Shown here: positions 1-7,994 of the stretch, piece after piece
Position numbering within the stretch: the first letter of the stretch is position 1
How the letters are laid out: the number at the start of each line of letters is the position of its first letter
NCBI GenBank assembly: GCA_963697805.1
Contig: CAVOPB010000003.1
Span: 310,001-374,000 of the forward strand
Direction of reading: 5' to 3'
Source: VRUE01 sp963697805
GTDB lineage: Bacteria; Actinomycetota; Thermoleophilia; Solirubrobacterales; 70-9
Length of the DNA stretch: 64,000 nt
Program-made: the position numbers and the translations under genes
The notes under the pieces: generated by a model
Told to the model about the DNA's origin: nothing
The model's database searches: none
The model's input: the letters and a program-made list of their open reading frames with translations, nothing else

Positions 1-275
1 CCGTCGCCAACCACTGGCTGATGCAGTTTCAGGCCGATGTCCTCGGCGCTCCGGTGGTCGTCCCAGAGATCATCGAGACGACCGCTCTCGGCGCCGCCTA
101 CCTGGCCGGGATCGCGACCGGGCACTGGACCGAGGAGGACGTCCGCACGACCTGGCGCGAGGGCGCCCGCTACGAGCCGGGCATGGACGAGGAGGAGCGC
201 CGCTCGCTGCTCGCCGAATGGCGCCGCGCGGTCGGGCGATCGCGGGGCTGGGATGCACCCGAGCCGACCGCGTAA
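1..275 (+). CDS. glpK: Glycerol kinase, C-terminal fragment
   Basis: The reading frame is open from the left edge and ends at the TAA at 273-275, so only about the last 90 residues of a roughly 500-residue protein are present. The stretch ANHWLMQFQADVLG followed by PEIIETTALGAAYLAG is the characteristic GlpK C-terminal signature. The family phosphorylates glycerol with ATP to glycerol-3-phosphate in the cytoplasm. The next gene on the same strand, 55 bp away, is a PlsC-type acyltransferase, so glycerol phosphate supply and phospholipid acylation are adjacent. The start, promoter and ATP site lie outside the window. Confidence 0.9.
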   Translation, partial: VANHWLMQFQADVLGAPVVVPEIIETTALGAAYLAGIATGHWTEEDVRTTWREGARYEPGMDEEERRSLLAEWRRAVGRSRGWDAPEPTA

Positions 276-330
276 CCACGGCGACGGCAGGGGGTAGGCA
301 GGGCGACGGCCGGTCTAAGGCCGTCCGATC

Positions 331-1101
331 ATGCCCGACGAGATCAAGCCACAGGTCTACAAGGACGAACGCCCGGCGTCGTATTTCGACCAGTTTCACG
401 CCGCGGCCCGCAAGGGGGTCGGGTGGACCTACCCGCTGGTCCGCGGCATCGTGACGCTGCCGGCCCTGCTGCCCTACCGCACCCGCGCGATCGGTGTCAA
501 GAACGTGCCGAGGTCGGGGCCGCTGATCCTCGCCCCGAACCACTTCAGCCAGATGGACCACTTCTTCACCGGCCTCTACCTGCGCCGCCAGATTCGCTTC
601 ATGGCGAAATCGCAGCTCTTCGGCCCGCCGGTGCTGACCTACCTCTACAAGCACGGCGGCGTGATCCCGATCCGTCGCGGCCACAAGGACGAGGAGGCTT
701 TCAAGACTGCCTTCACCGTCCTCGATCAGGGCGGGATGCTGTTGATCTATGCGGAGGGCGGCCGCTCACGCAGCGGCGAGCTCGGTGAGCCGAAATCCGG
801 CGTCGGCCGGCTGGCGCTCGAATCAGGCGCGCCGGTCGTCCCGGTCGCGATCCACGGCTCGGAGAGGGTCCGCCGCTGGAAGCGCTTCCGGTTCCCGAAG
901 GTGACGGTCCAGTTCGGAGAGCCGATCTCCTTCCCGGTCGAGAAGTCGGCGCCACGCGAGCGCCAGCTCGAGGTCGCGTCCGAGATCTTCGACCAGGTCC
1001 GCGGGATGTACACCCGGCTCGAAGAGGTGGGACGCGGCGAAGTGATCCGCGCCCTGCGCGAGGGTGTCACCCCCGAGCCGGGCGACCCCAACTACTCGTA
1101 A
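331..1101 (+). CDS. PlsC-type 1-acylglycerol-3-phosphate acyltransferase
   Basis: A 256-residue protein of the lysophospholipid acyltransferase family, which transfers an acyl chain to lysophosphatidate at the membrane. The catalytic HX4D box is visible as NHFSQMD near residue 70. The substrate-binding EGTRS-like motif appears as AEGGRSRSGE near residue 140, and a VPVAIHG strand follows, as in the family. No clear transmembrane segment is seen. The ATG at 331 is the first in-frame start and lies 55 bp after glpK. The 3' end overlaps the convergent hydrolase gene by 10 bp. The exact acyl acceptor cannot be read from sequence. Confidence 0.85.
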   Translation: MPDEIKPQVYKDERPASYFDQFHAAARKGVGWTYPLVRGIVTLPALLPYRTRAIGVKNVPRSGPLILAPNHFSQMDHFFTGLYLRRQIRFMAKSQLFGPPVLTYLYKHGGVIPIRRGHKDEEAFKTAFTVLDQGGMLLIYAEGGRSRSGELGEPKSGVGRLALESGAPVVPVAIHGSERVRRWKRFRFPKVTVQFGEPISFPVEKSAPRERQLEVASEIFDQVRGMYTRLEEVGRGEVIRALREGVTPEPGDPNYS

Positions 1102-2015
1102 CGGCTGCCGAGCTTCTCGTAAAAGCCGGGGTCGTGGCCCGGGGTGACGATCGCCGCCGGGAACTCGCGGCGGAACAGCCTCAGCTCCTGCAGCGAGCGG
1201 CGCCGGTTGTGGGCGTCGAAGGGGCGAGGCGACAGCGACCCGGAACCCTCGAGCTGTGCCTGGGTGTATGCGGCGTCACCGCCGATCACGAAGTCGCGGT
1301 CCCTGAGCCGGGCGATCACCGACATGTGGCCGGCGGAGTGGCCGGGGGTGAAGGCGAGCCGGACCGAGCCGTCGCCGAAGAGGTCGAAGGCGCGGCCGAA
1401 GGTCGCGTATGAGTCGATCCCCCCACGGTCGAAATCGACCGTGCGATAGTCGAACGCGAAGTCGTAGTGGAGCCGCCGGTAGCTGTTCAACGTCGGCCGT
1501 CCCCCCTCGGTCGCCTCGTCCCACTCGACCTCGCTGAGGATGAAGGTGGAGTTCGGGAACTCCGAGATCGCCGACGCGTGGTCGGCGTGGAGGTGGGTCA
1601 TGACGACGATCGGGACCTCACCCGGCTCGAGCCCGCGCTTGCGGAGCTGTGCGGGTGCGTCGCCGTCGGCCTCGACGGAGGGTTTGAGGAAACGGGTGAG
1701 GGCGCGGCCGAAGTTCTCTTCGCCGTCGGTCGCGATCGAGGGGTGGAGGCCGGTGTCGACGAGGATCGCGCCGGCGCTCGGGTGGCGGATCAGGAAGACC
1801 GGACAGGGCAGGGTGAGCGCGTCCTTGCCGCTGAGCATCGCCCACAGCAGGCGCGGCCCCATCAGCCGGCCGTCGGGACCCTCGATCCAGCGCCGGGGCT
1901 GCTCGACGGTTCCGGTGATGATCGGCTCGACCGAGACCGTCGCTCCGGGCGTGCCTCCGGAAAGCGGCTCGTGGAGCGGTTTTGCCTCCACCTGGACCTT
2001 CATCGAGGCGGACAT
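1092..2015 (-). CDS. Metallo-beta-lactamase-fold hydrolase, lactonase-like
   Basis: A 307-residue metallo-beta-lactamase superfamily protein. The HxHxDH zinc motif is present as THLHADHA near residue 145, with further ligands in GHSAGH and in GGDAA. The layout (DTGLHPS strand, then HxHxDH, then the GHSAGH His) resembles N-acyl-homoserine lactonases of the AttM/AiiA group, which open lactone rings; other esters or lactones are equally possible. It starts at ATG 2015 (a second ATG lies at 2003), divergent from the SDR gene at 2051 with about 35 bp between them. No quorum-sensing synthase is nearby, so a signalling role is only inference. Confidence 0.78.
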   Translation of the reverse strand: MSASMKVQVEAKPLHEPLSGGTPGATVSVEPIITGTVEQPRRWIEGPDGRLMGPRLLWAMLSGKDALTLPCPVFLIRHPSAGAILVDTGLHPSIATDGEENFGRALTRFLKPSVEADGDAPAQLRKRGLEPGEVPIVVMTHLHADHASAISEFPNSTFILSEVEWDEATEGGRPTLNSYRRLHYDFAFDYRTVDFDRGGIDSYATFGRAFDLFGDGSVRLAFTPGHSAGHMSVIARLRDRDFVIGGDAAYTQAQLEGSGSLSPRPFDAHNRRRSLQELRLFRREFPAAIVTPGHDPGFYEKLGSRYE

Positions 2016-2036
2016 TACCCCCAGGTATCCCGCCTA

Positions 2037-2042
2037 TAGGCT
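2037..2042 (+). promoter_or_regulatory. Putative -10 box of a leaderless promoter
   Basis: TAGGCT, extended to TATAGGCT upstream, ends 8 bp before the ATG at 2051. There is no purine-rich ribosome binding site in the gap. The same arrangement recurs before several other genes of this window, so transcription probably starts at or next to the initiation codon. Confidence 0.45.
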
Positions 2043-2050
2043 GGGGATCG

Positions 2051-2896
2051 ATGGCTGAGAGCGCTCATTCGCGCATATTCAGGGACGGGCTTCTGGAGGG
2101 CCAGGTCTGTCTCGTGTCCGGCTCCGGCTCCGGCCTCGGCCGCGAGACTGCGCTTGAGCTGGCCCGGCTCGGGGCGGATGTGGTCGGGTGCGGCCGCCGC
2201 GCCGAGCCGCTGGCCGAGACCGGCGAGCTCGCCGACGGCCTGCCTGGGAGCTTCGAGCATGAGGCGATGGACATCCGCGACGAGGAGGCGGTGGAGCACC
2301 TGATCGGTGGCCTTCTGGCGCGCCACGGGAAGCTCGACGTCCTCGTCAACAATGCCGGTGGCCAGTTCCTGAGCCCGGCCGAGGCGATCAGCCCGAAGGG
2401 CTTTCGCACCGTCACCGAGCTGAATGTCCAGGGCACCTGGCTGATGACCCACGCGGCTGCGACCAAGGCCTTCATCCCGCAGGGCAGTGGCAAGGTGCTG
2501 AGCGTCACCCTCTCGCCGCACCATGGGATGCCGGGCATGGTCCACTCCGGCGCCGCCCGCGCCGCGGTCGAGAACATGATGCGCACCCTGGCGATCGAGT
2601 GGGCGCGGTTCGGGATCACGACCTGTGCCCTCGCCGCCGGCCAGTTCGCGACCGAGACCCTCCTGACCAAGTATCCGAAGGTGGTCGTCGACAACCTCGA
2701 GCGCTCGATACCGATCGGCCGTGCCGGGCGATCCGAGGAGCTCGCCTGGCTAGTCGCCTACCTGGCCTCGCCCGCCGGCGACTTCATCTCCGGTACGACG
2801 ATCACGATCGACGGCGCCCGCGACAACTGGGCCGGGCCGTGGCCGCCCGAGGCGATCGTCGGCGAGGGCGGCGAGCCGCCGGCGGAGGAGCGCTAG
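2051..2896 (+). CDS. SDR oxidoreductase, trans-2-enoyl-CoA reductase-like
   Basis: A 281-residue short-chain dehydrogenase. The N-terminal NAD(P)-binding motif GSGSGLGRE is near residue 30 and NNAG near residue 100. The usual YxxxK catalytic pair is not present: the region reads VHSGAARAAVENMMRTLA, so the Tyr position is occupied by Ser or Gly. This resembles 2,4-dienoyl-CoA and peroxisomal trans-2-enoyl-CoA reductases, whose active site is non-canonical. A fatty acyl-CoA role fits the many acyl-CoA genes in the window. The ATG at 2051 was chosen over an upstream in-frame start at 1982 because 1982 lies inside the divergent hydrolase gene and a -10-like box sits at 2037. Confidence 0.75.
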   Translation: MAESAHSRIFRDGLLEGQVCLVSGSGSGLGRETALELARLGADVVGCGRRAEPLAETGELADGLPGSFEHEAMDIRDEEAVEHLIGGLLARHGKLDVLVNNAGGQFLSPAEAISPKGFRTVTELNVQGTWLMTHAAATKAFIPQGSGKVLSVTLSPHHGMPGMVHSGAARAAVENMMRTLAIEWARFGITTCALAAGQFATETLLTKYPKVVVDNLERSIPIGRAGRSEELAWLVAYLASPAGDFISGTTITIDGARDNWAGPWPPEAIVGEGGEPPAEER

Positions 2897-3378
2897 TCCC
2901 TCGGCTCGAGGATGACCATCGGGATTTCCCGCCCTTTGCTGCGTTCCTGGTAGTCGTCGTATCCGCTCCAGACCTTCACGGCCTCGGGCCAGAGTCGCTC
3001 GCGCTCCTCGGCGTCGGCGAGCCGGGCGTGGACCGCCCGGCGCTCGCTGCGGACCTGGACCGTGGTGTCGGGGTTGGCCATCAGGTTGTGGTACCAGGCG
3101 GGATGCTTGGGATAGCCGCCTTTGGAGGCGATCACCACCACGTTCTCGCCGTCCTCGAGGTAGAGCAGGGGGCAGGTGCGCCTGGTGCCGCTCCTGGCGC
3201 CGACGTGGTCGAGCAGCAGCATCCGCCCCGGCCCGCCCGGCACATTGAGGCCGAGGCGCCCGCCGCTGACGCGGTAGAGCAGGGTGTGGACGCCTGTCAG
3301 GCGACGGAGGATAGGCCAGGTGCGATCCGCGATATCGAGATACGCGTGCGACCTGCCCTCTGTCGCCGACTGGCTCAG
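2893..3378 (-). CDS. F420-dependent nitroreductase/quinone reductase (DDN family)
   Basis: A protein of about 161 residues. The blocks YRVSGGRLG, LLLDHVGARSG, CPLLYLEDGENVVVIAS, PAWYHNLMANPD and TTVQV are the hallmark of deazaflavin-dependent nitroreductases, split-barrel proteins that reduce quinones or nitro compounds with F420H2. There is no ATG, GTG or TTG between the stop of the upstream SDR and the family's conserved N-terminus. The only candidate is a CTG at 3378-3376 that overlaps the SDR stop as CTGA, which would mean translational coupling from a rare start. A GTG near 3240 would remove the expected N-terminal helix. The gene is last in a two-gene unit with the SDR and overlaps the convergent SDR at 2896. 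Confidence 0.72.
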   Translation of the reverse strand: MSQSATEGRSHAYLDIADRTWPILRRLTGVHTLLYRVSGGRLGLNVPGGPGRMLLLDHVGARSGTRRTCPLLYLEDGENVVVIASKGGYPKHPAWYHNLMANPDTTVQVRSERRAVHARLADAEERERLWPEAVKVWSGYDDYQERSKGREIPMVILEPRD

Positions 3379-4205
3379 GTGTACATCCCCCCGAACTGCC
3401 CGCCGGTCACGTTGAGGATCTGGCCGTGCACGTAGTTCGCGTGCCCCGAGCATAGGAAGAGGACGGGGCCCGCCGCCTCCTCGGGCTGCGCCGGTCGTCC
3501 CAGCGGGATGATCGCCGAGGCCATCGAGCGCATCTGCTCGGGAATCCCGAGCTCGATTTTCTCCCCGGACGGGGAGGTCATCTGGCCCCCGGCCTCCTTC
3601 GCCGCGGTGAGGCGGGTCTCGACGAAGCCGAAGGCGACGGCGTTGACGTTGACCTTGAACTGCCCCCACTCCTTGGCCAGCGTTTTGGTCAGCCCGACGA
3701 CGCCCGCCTTCGCGGCCGAGTAGTTGGCCTGGCCGGCGTTGCCCATCGTCCCCGAGATCGAGGAGACGTTGACGATCTTGCGGAAGACCTCCTTGCCCTC
3801 GCCGCGCTCGGCTTTGGCAGCCTCGCGCCAGTGCGGGGCCAGGGCCCGGGTGATCCGGAAGGGAACGATCGTGTGAATGTCGAGCATCGCCTGGAACTGC
3901 TCGTCGGTCATCCGGTGGACGACGCCGTCCCAGGTGTAGCCGGCGTTGTTGACGACGATGTCGACCGCGCCGAAGGCCTCGACTCCGGCGGCGACCAGCT
4001 GGTCGGCGGCGTCGGGCTTGGTCAGGTCGCCTGCATGGACGGCGGTCTCACCGTCGATCTCGGTCGAGGCCTGCTCGGCGATGTCGGCGTCGAGGTCGTT
4101 GATCAGAACCTTCGCGCCCTCGGCCGCGAACAGCTCCGCGGTCGCGCGGCCGATTCCCCGGGCGGACCCGGTGACGATCGCCGCTTTTCCATCTAGAAGT
4201 CCCAT
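3375..4205 (-). CDS. SDR oxidoreductase, FabG/3-hydroxyacyl-CoA dehydrogenase-like
   Basis: A 276-residue classical short-chain dehydrogenase. It shows TGSARGIGRAT at residue 12, NNAG near 90, a catalytic Ser in NVSSISG and the YSAAK motif (Tyr and Lys) near 175. It probably oxidises or reduces a 3-hydroxyacyl-thioester with NAD(P). The start was set at ATG 4205 because the protein then begins MGLLDGKAAIVTG as the family does, and AAGGAGAG lies 12 bp upstream. A palindrome at 4274-4289 resembles the operators before the nitrilase-TetR and aldehyde dehydrogenase genes, so it may belong to the same regulon. The F420-type reductase follows with a CTGA overlap. Confidence 0.82.
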   Translation of the reverse strand: MGLLDGKAAIVTGSARGIGRATAELFAAEGAKVLINDLDADIAEQASTEIDGETAVHAGDLTKPDAADQLVAAGVEAFGAVDIVVNNAGYTWDGVVHRMTDEQFQAMLDIHTIVPFRITRALAPHWREAAKAERGEGKEVFRKIVNVSSISGTMGNAGQANYSAAKAGVVGLTKTLAKEWGQFKVNVNAVAFGFVETRLTAAKEAGGQMTSPSGEKIELGIPEQMRSMASAIIPLGRPAQPEEAAGPVLFLCSGHANYVHGQILNVTGGQFGGMYT

Positions 4206-4273
4206 CGTTTCTGCGCTCTCCTTACTGGATCGTGAGTCGGCCGGGGAGGCTACATGGAACGACGCAACCCTGG

Positions 4274-4289
4274 TTGACCGGCCAGTCAG
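4274..4289. promoter_or_regulatory. Putative TetR-type operator (copy 1)
   Basis: TTGACCGGCCAGTCAG is an imperfect inverted repeat (7-bp arms around GC, 5 of 7 positions paired). It matches the perfect palindrome at 29611-29636 and the copy at 53563-53578 under the consensus TTGRCTG-N2-CAGYCAA with one arm variant. It lies 69 bp upstream of the SDR start at 4205 and 80 bp upstream of the divergent DUF4389 gene. Confidence 0.5.
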
Positions 4290-4368
4290 TTGCTGCACCC
4301 CCAATTGCCGCCGATTCGTGCGCGACCATGCGGCCCGTCCAGCCCACGTGGGAACCAAGGAGGCCAAC

Positions 4369-4998
4369 ATGGAGCCGTCGGACTACCCCGTCACCTTCTC
4401 CGTCGATTACCCGGACCGGAAGCTGAACCGCCTCACCACCTTCTTCCGGGTCTTCACCGTGATCCCGATCGCGATCATCATCAGCCTGCTCAGCGGCGGC
4501 AGTAGCTATTCGAGCTCTGGTTCCGAGGCCACCTGGACAGGGGCGGGCGTCGGCCTTCTCACGATCCCGGTGGTCCTGATGATCCTCTTCCGCAAGAAAT
4601 ACCCGCGCTGGTGGTTCGACTGGAACCTCGAACTGATGCGGTTCGGAAACCGGGTCGGCGTCTACCTCACACTGATGGACGACACCTATCCCTCGACAGA
4701 CGAACAGCAGGCGGTCCACCTCGACTTCCCCTATCCGGATGCGGAGACCGAGCTCCAACGCGGCATGCCGCTGGTCAAGTGGCTGCTGGCGATCCCCCAC
4801 TACATCGTCCTGTTCTTCCTCTACATCGGGGCGTTCTTCGTCGTCATCTTCGCCTGGTTCGCGATTCTCTTCACCGGTCGCTTCCCGCGCGGCGCGTTCA
4901 ACTTCCTCGAGGGCGTCTATCGCTGGCACAACCGCGTCATCGGCTACGCCCTCACCCTCGTCACCGACACCTACCCGCCGTTCCGCCTTGGCCCTTGA
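4369..4998 (+). CDS. DUF4389 domain membrane protein
   Basis: A 209-residue integral membrane protein. Hydrophobic segments are visible near residues 24-42, 62-80, 150-170 and 165-185. The DUF4389 hallmarks are present as two related blocks: RWWFDWNLELMRFGNRVGVYLTLMDDTYP, and later RWHNRVIGYALTLVTDTYPPF. The function of this family is not known. The start at ATG 4369 is fixed by AAGGAGG six bases upstream. An in-frame extension to 3946 runs into the oppositely oriented SDR and is rejected. It is divergent from the SDR operon and may share the palindrome at 4274-4289. Confidence 0.85.
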   Translation: MEPSDYPVTFSVDYPDRKLNRLTTFFRVFTVIPIAIIISLLSGGSSYSSSGSEATWTGAGVGLLTIPVVLMILFRKKYPRWWFDWNLELMRFGNRVGVYLTLMDDTYPSTDEQQAVHLDFPYPDAETELQRGMPLVKWLLAIPHYIVLFFLYIGAFFVVIFAWFAILFTGRFPRGAFNFLEGVYRWHNRVIGYALTLVTDTYPPFRLGP

Positions 4999-5007
4999 GG
5001 ACGGACC

Positions 5008-5427
5008 TCAGGACAGCCTTACGCCGCCGTCCTCGGTCAGCGTCCAGTGTGGGTTGTGGGCGACCTCCCAGGGGTGGCCGTCGGGGTCGATGAAGACTCC
5101 GCTGTAGCCGCCCCAGAAGGTCGCCGCCGGCTCGCGCCCGATCCGCGCCCCGGCCCCTCGGGCATCCTCGATCGCCGCATCGACCTCCTCCGGCGAGCCG
5201 AGGTTCAGCGCCAGCGTGATGCCGCCCCAGCCGCCGCCATCCTCGACGCAGCTGTCATCCGTCAGGCTGGCCCGGTCCCAGAGCGCCAGCACCATGTCTC
5301 CGGCCTGGAAGAAGACGACATCGTCCTCGGCCGCCGCGCCCGTCTCCCATCCGAGCGCTTCGTAGAAAGCCCTCGCCCGGGCGAGGTCGGCGACGCCGAG
5401 CGTGACCAGGCTGACCCGCTGCCTCAT
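5008..5427 (-). CDS. VOC (glyoxalase/bleomycin resistance) family protein
   Basis: A 139-residue vicinal-oxygen-chelate fold protein. It has the paired beta-alpha-beta halves, with LVTLGVADLARARAFYEALGW at the start and the signature end GYSGVFIDPDGHPWEVAHNP. These proteins bind a metal and act on small molecules or confer resistance; the substrate here cannot be inferred. Its ATG at 5427 overlaps the stop of the upstream GNAT gene as ATGA, so the two are translated as a coupled pair. Confidence 0.82.
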   Translation of the reverse strand: MRQRVSLVTLGVADLARARAFYEALGWETGAAAEDDVVFFQAGDMVLALWDRASLTDDSCVEDGGGWGGITLALNLGSPEEVDAAIEDARGAGARIGREPAATFWGGYSGVFIDPDGHPWEVAHNPHWTLTEDGGVRLS

Positions 5428-6224
5428 CGGGCCGGACCCTCCGGCGCCGCCGCCATCAGCAGCCGGTAGTCGTAGATCTTTTCGAAGCCCATCGCGCGGT
5501 AGATCGGCTCGCCCATCGGCGAGGCCTGCAGCGAGACGAGATCGGCACCGAGGTCGAAGCCGGCGTCGACCGCGGCCGTCGTCAGCGCCCGGCCCAGTCC
5601 CCTGCTGCGAGCGGCTTCGGTCGTCCCCACCCAGTAGATCCCGGCGACGTCGTCGGTGACGATCGTCATCGCGATCGCGAGCGGCTCGGATCTGTCATAG
5701 GCGAGCAGCGCGACCGCGTTCTCGGCCACGAGCCCGGCGTAGTCGTCGTAGTGCTCGAAGACCTCGGGCGGGAAGCCGATGCTCGCGTAGGCCTCCTTCG
5801 CGACGCGCCAGTAGTCCTCGGCCTCGGCGCCGTTCTCGAGGCGGCGAATATCGACGCCGTCGGGCAGCGCCGCCTCCTCAGGGCGTCTGTCGAGGACCAT
5901 CTCCGGCATCTCGAAGAAGGGGTCGAGGCCCTGCTCGACGGCCGTCTCGACCAGGTCGCGGTCTTCCTCGGCGTCACCGCGCGTCCAGAGGCTGAAGCCG
6001 CGGCCGAGGTCGCCGAAGAACTCGCGCGCGCGGCGCAGCAGCTCGGCCGGGTCGAGCCCATCGTCGGCTCGGAACGCCGCGTTGGCGATCGCCGGGTTGG
6101 AGGAGGTCCCGGCGCCGAGCAGCCAGCCGTCGCCGGACTCGATCTTCACCCCGGAGTCGAGCTCGAAGAGCTGCCGGGAGCTGTCGACGAGATTGACGTG
6201 GGCGCGGTGGCGGAGCTGGTCCAC
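5424..6224 (-). CDS. GNAT family N-acetyltransferase
   Basis: A 266-residue protein whose C-terminal half is a GNAT acyl-CoA binding domain. The motif A loop reads GTTEAARSRGLGRAL near residue 205, and the closing motif is PIYRAMGFEKIYDYRLL. The N-terminal 100 residues, with the block SSNPAIANAAFRADDGLDPAELL, look like a second degenerate GNAT half, giving a tandem architecture. The acceptor is unknown. It lies upstream of the VOC gene with a 4-bp overlap and 3 bp downstream of the FAH-family gene, and so may be part of a five-gene minus-strand unit starting at 7983. Confidence 0.82.
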   Translation of the reverse strand: MDQLRHRAHVNLVDSSRQLFELDSGVKIESGDGWLLGAGTSSNPAIANAAFRADDGLDPAELLRRAREFFGDLGRGFSLWTRGDAEEDRDLVETAVEQGLDPFFEMPEMVLDRRPEEAALPDGVDIRRLENGAEAEDYWRVAKEAYASIGFPPEVFEHYDDYAGLVAENAVALLAYDRSEPLAIAMTIVTDDVAGIYWVGTTEAARSRGLGRALTTAAVDAGFDLGADLVSLQASPMGEPIYRAMGFEKIYDYRLLMAAAPEGPAR

Positions 6225-6227
6225 GGC

Positions 6228-7124
6228 TCAGGCGGGCGGGTCGTCGCGAACGATGAAGCCCTGCGGCTCGGCGACGACCTCGTTGCGGAGCTCGCCGATC
6301 CCGTCGATCGCGATCCTGACGACGTCGCCGACCTTGAGCAGGCCCTCGGGGAAGGGCTGGACCGAGGCCCCGATCCCGGCCGGGGTGCCGGTTGCGATCA
6401 CGTCGCCCGGCTCCAGGGTGAAGGCTTCGGAGAGGTGCGAGACCTGTTCGAAGCAGTCGAAGACCATCTCGGCGGTGTTGCCGTCCTGGCGCTTCTCCTC
6501 GTTGACGAAGGTCCGGATCCCGAGCTGCTGCGGGTCGCCGATCTCATCGCCGGTGACGAGCCAGGGCCCGAGCGGGCCGTGGGTGTCGAACGACTTGCCG
6601 ATCGTCATCGTCGGCGCCCGCATCTGCCAGTCGCGGACCGAGACGTCGTTGGCGATCGTGTAGCCGGCGATCACATCGGCGGCCTGCTCGGCGGCGACGT
6701 GACGGCAGCGCTTCCCGATGACGATCGCCAGCTCCCCCTCGTAGTCGAGCTTGTCCGAGACCGTGGGCATGTGCACATCGGCTTCCGGGCCGACGACGCA
6801 GGTCGGCTGCTTGTTGAAGAAGGTCGGCACCTGCGGCGCGTCCATCCCCGTCTCGGCGATGTGGTCGGCGTAGTTGAGGGCGATCGCGAGGTACTTGCGG
6901 GGCCGGGCCGGGCTGAGGAGGCGAATCGCCTCGAGCGGTTCGCCCGGGCTGGGCTCGACGGCCAGTTCGGCGAGCTCGCCGAGCCGATCGGCGCCGACCG
7001 CGTCGATCGCGGCGGCCGGTTCGGTCGGCAGCTCGGGCGCCGAGGCCGTGAGGTCGATCAGGCGTCCTTCCTCGATCAGCCCGAGGCGGGCCTCGCCATC
7101 GGCCAGGAAGCGGCAGAGCCTCAT
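6228..7124 (-). CDS. Fumarylacetoacetate hydrolase family protein
   Basis: A 298-residue FAH-fold enzyme. The N-terminal lid begins MRLCRFLADGEARLGL. The catalytic domain shows KYLAIALNYADHIAETG, then DYEGELAIVIG (metal-binding acidic residues), NDVSVRDWQ, SFDTHGPLGPWLV and PGDVIATGTPAGIG. Such enzymes cleave or decarboxylate 2-oxo acids from aromatic or sugar catabolism in a Mg-dependent way. The start at ATG 7124 overlaps the stop of the SixA-like gene as ATGA. The longer in-frame extension to 7595 is an antisense-type shadow of sixA. Confidence 0.87.
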   Translation of the reverse strand: MRLCRFLADGEARLGLIEEGRLIDLTASAPELPTEPAAAIDAVGADRLGELAELAVEPSPGEPLEAIRLLSPARPRKYLAIALNYADHIAETGMDAPQVPTFFNKQPTCVVGPEADVHMPTVSDKLDYEGELAIVIGKRCRHVAAEQAADVIAGYTIANDVSVRDWQMRAPTMTIGKSFDTHGPLGPWLVTGDEIGDPQQLGIRTFVNEEKRQDGNTAEMVFDCFEQVSHLSEAFTLEPGDVIATGTPAGIGASVQPFPEGLLKVGDVVRIAIDGIGELRNEVVAEPQGFIVRDDPPA

Positions 7125-7558
7125 CTCGGGGCGGCAATCGCCGCCAGGTCCTCGGGCCGCAGCAGCGCCAGCAGCGTGCTGCCGTCGATGATCGCGAGGC
7201 CGCCCTTGCGGAATTTCACGTTGGCGCCGGTCAGGCGGCCGACCTCGGTCTTGAAATCGGGGTTGTGGCCGACGAGGAGGACGTTGCCGCGGCCGGTGGC
7301 GAGATCGAGCGCGTCGTAGCCGCTGCCGGCGAGGCTGTCCTCGACTTCGGGCCCCACCGAGAGCGGCTCGCAGACGAGGCGTGCGGTCTCCGCGGCCCTT
7401 ACCTTCGGGCTCGTCAGGCATGCGTCCAATTCGATTCCGAGGGCCGCCATCGCCAGGCCGGCGACAACGGACTGGCGCTCGCCCTTCTCGGTCAGCCGCC
7501 GCGCGGCGTCCTCTCCGTCGCCGTGCTCGGCGTCGCCATGTCGGAGCATGTGGATCAT
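7121..7558 (-). CDS. SixA-like phosphohistidine phosphatase
   Basis: A 145-residue histidine phosphatase. The RHG motif sits at the very start (MIHMLRHGDAEH), a conserved Arg is in LTSPKVRAAETA, and the second catalytic His is in LLVGHNPDF. Length and lack of insertions match SixA, which dephosphorylates phosphohistidine in signalling proteins; phosphoester substrates are also possible. Both ends overlap neighbours by ATGA (NTF2-like upstream, FAH downstream), so the genes are translationally coupled although their functions look unrelated. Confidence 0.85.
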   Translation of the reverse strand: MIHMLRHGDAEHGDGEDAARRLTEKGERQSVVAGLAMAALGIELDACLTSPKVRAAETARLVCEPLSVGPEVEDSLAGSGYDALDLATGRGNVLLVGHNPDFKTEVGRLTGANVKFRKGGLAIIDGSTLLALLRPEDLAAIAAPR

Positions 7559-7983
7559 CGCGGCAGCTTCCCGATTTCCGCCAGGTAGGCGTCAAGCGAC
7601 TCGGTCGCCTGCGTGTCCTCGTAGACCTCGTACTCGCGCAGCTTGCCCCACGAGATACGGCCCCAGATCACATAACGGTTCTCGTAGACGCGCCTGCCGT
7701 CGGGAGCATCGAGATGGTCGGTGCCGCGGACGCAGATCGTCTGCCGCCAGGGGAACCCCTGGAGGATTACCTCGTCGGGATAGATCTGCAGGCCGGCGTC
7801 GGCGAACCGCTCGAGCCACTTCCTCAGCTCGTCCTTCCCCTCGAGCTCGGTCGCCCAGGAGCTGTTGCCGGGAAACCTGAACCGAACGTCGTCGGCGTCC
7901 ATCCGCAGGCTCGGCTCGATGTCACCCTCGCGGGCCTTCGCCATGTTCCGCGAGATCATCAGCCTGCCGAGCCAGGACAGCAT
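7555..7983 (-). CDS. NTF2-like (SnoaL-type) protein
   Basis: A 142-residue protein with the cone-shaped NTF2/SnoaL fold pattern: an N-terminal helix, a strand with DADDVRFRFPG, KWLERFADAGLQIYPDEVILQGFPW, then VYENRYVIWGRISWGKLREYEVYEDT. The family includes isomerases, hydratases and binding proteins; no catalytic set can be named here. It is the first gene of the coupled minus-strand run that continues through sixA, FAH, GNAT and VOC. The flavoprotein gene upstream ends 11 bp away and may be co-transcribed. Confidence 0.7.
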   Translation of the reverse strand: MLSWLGRLMISRNMAKAREGDIEPSLRMDADDVRFRFPGNSSWATELEGKDELRKWLERFADAGLQIYPDEVILQGFPWRQTICVRGTDHLDAPDGRRVYENRYVIWGRISWGKLREYEVYEDTQATESLDAYLAEIGKLPR

Positions 7984-7994
7984 GTCCGCCTAGC

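Noticed and set aside
1092..2015. Quorum-quenching lactonase named AiiA or AttM
   Set aside because: Only the general HxHxDH fold motif is certain; several metallo-hydrolase families share it, so no gene name was given.
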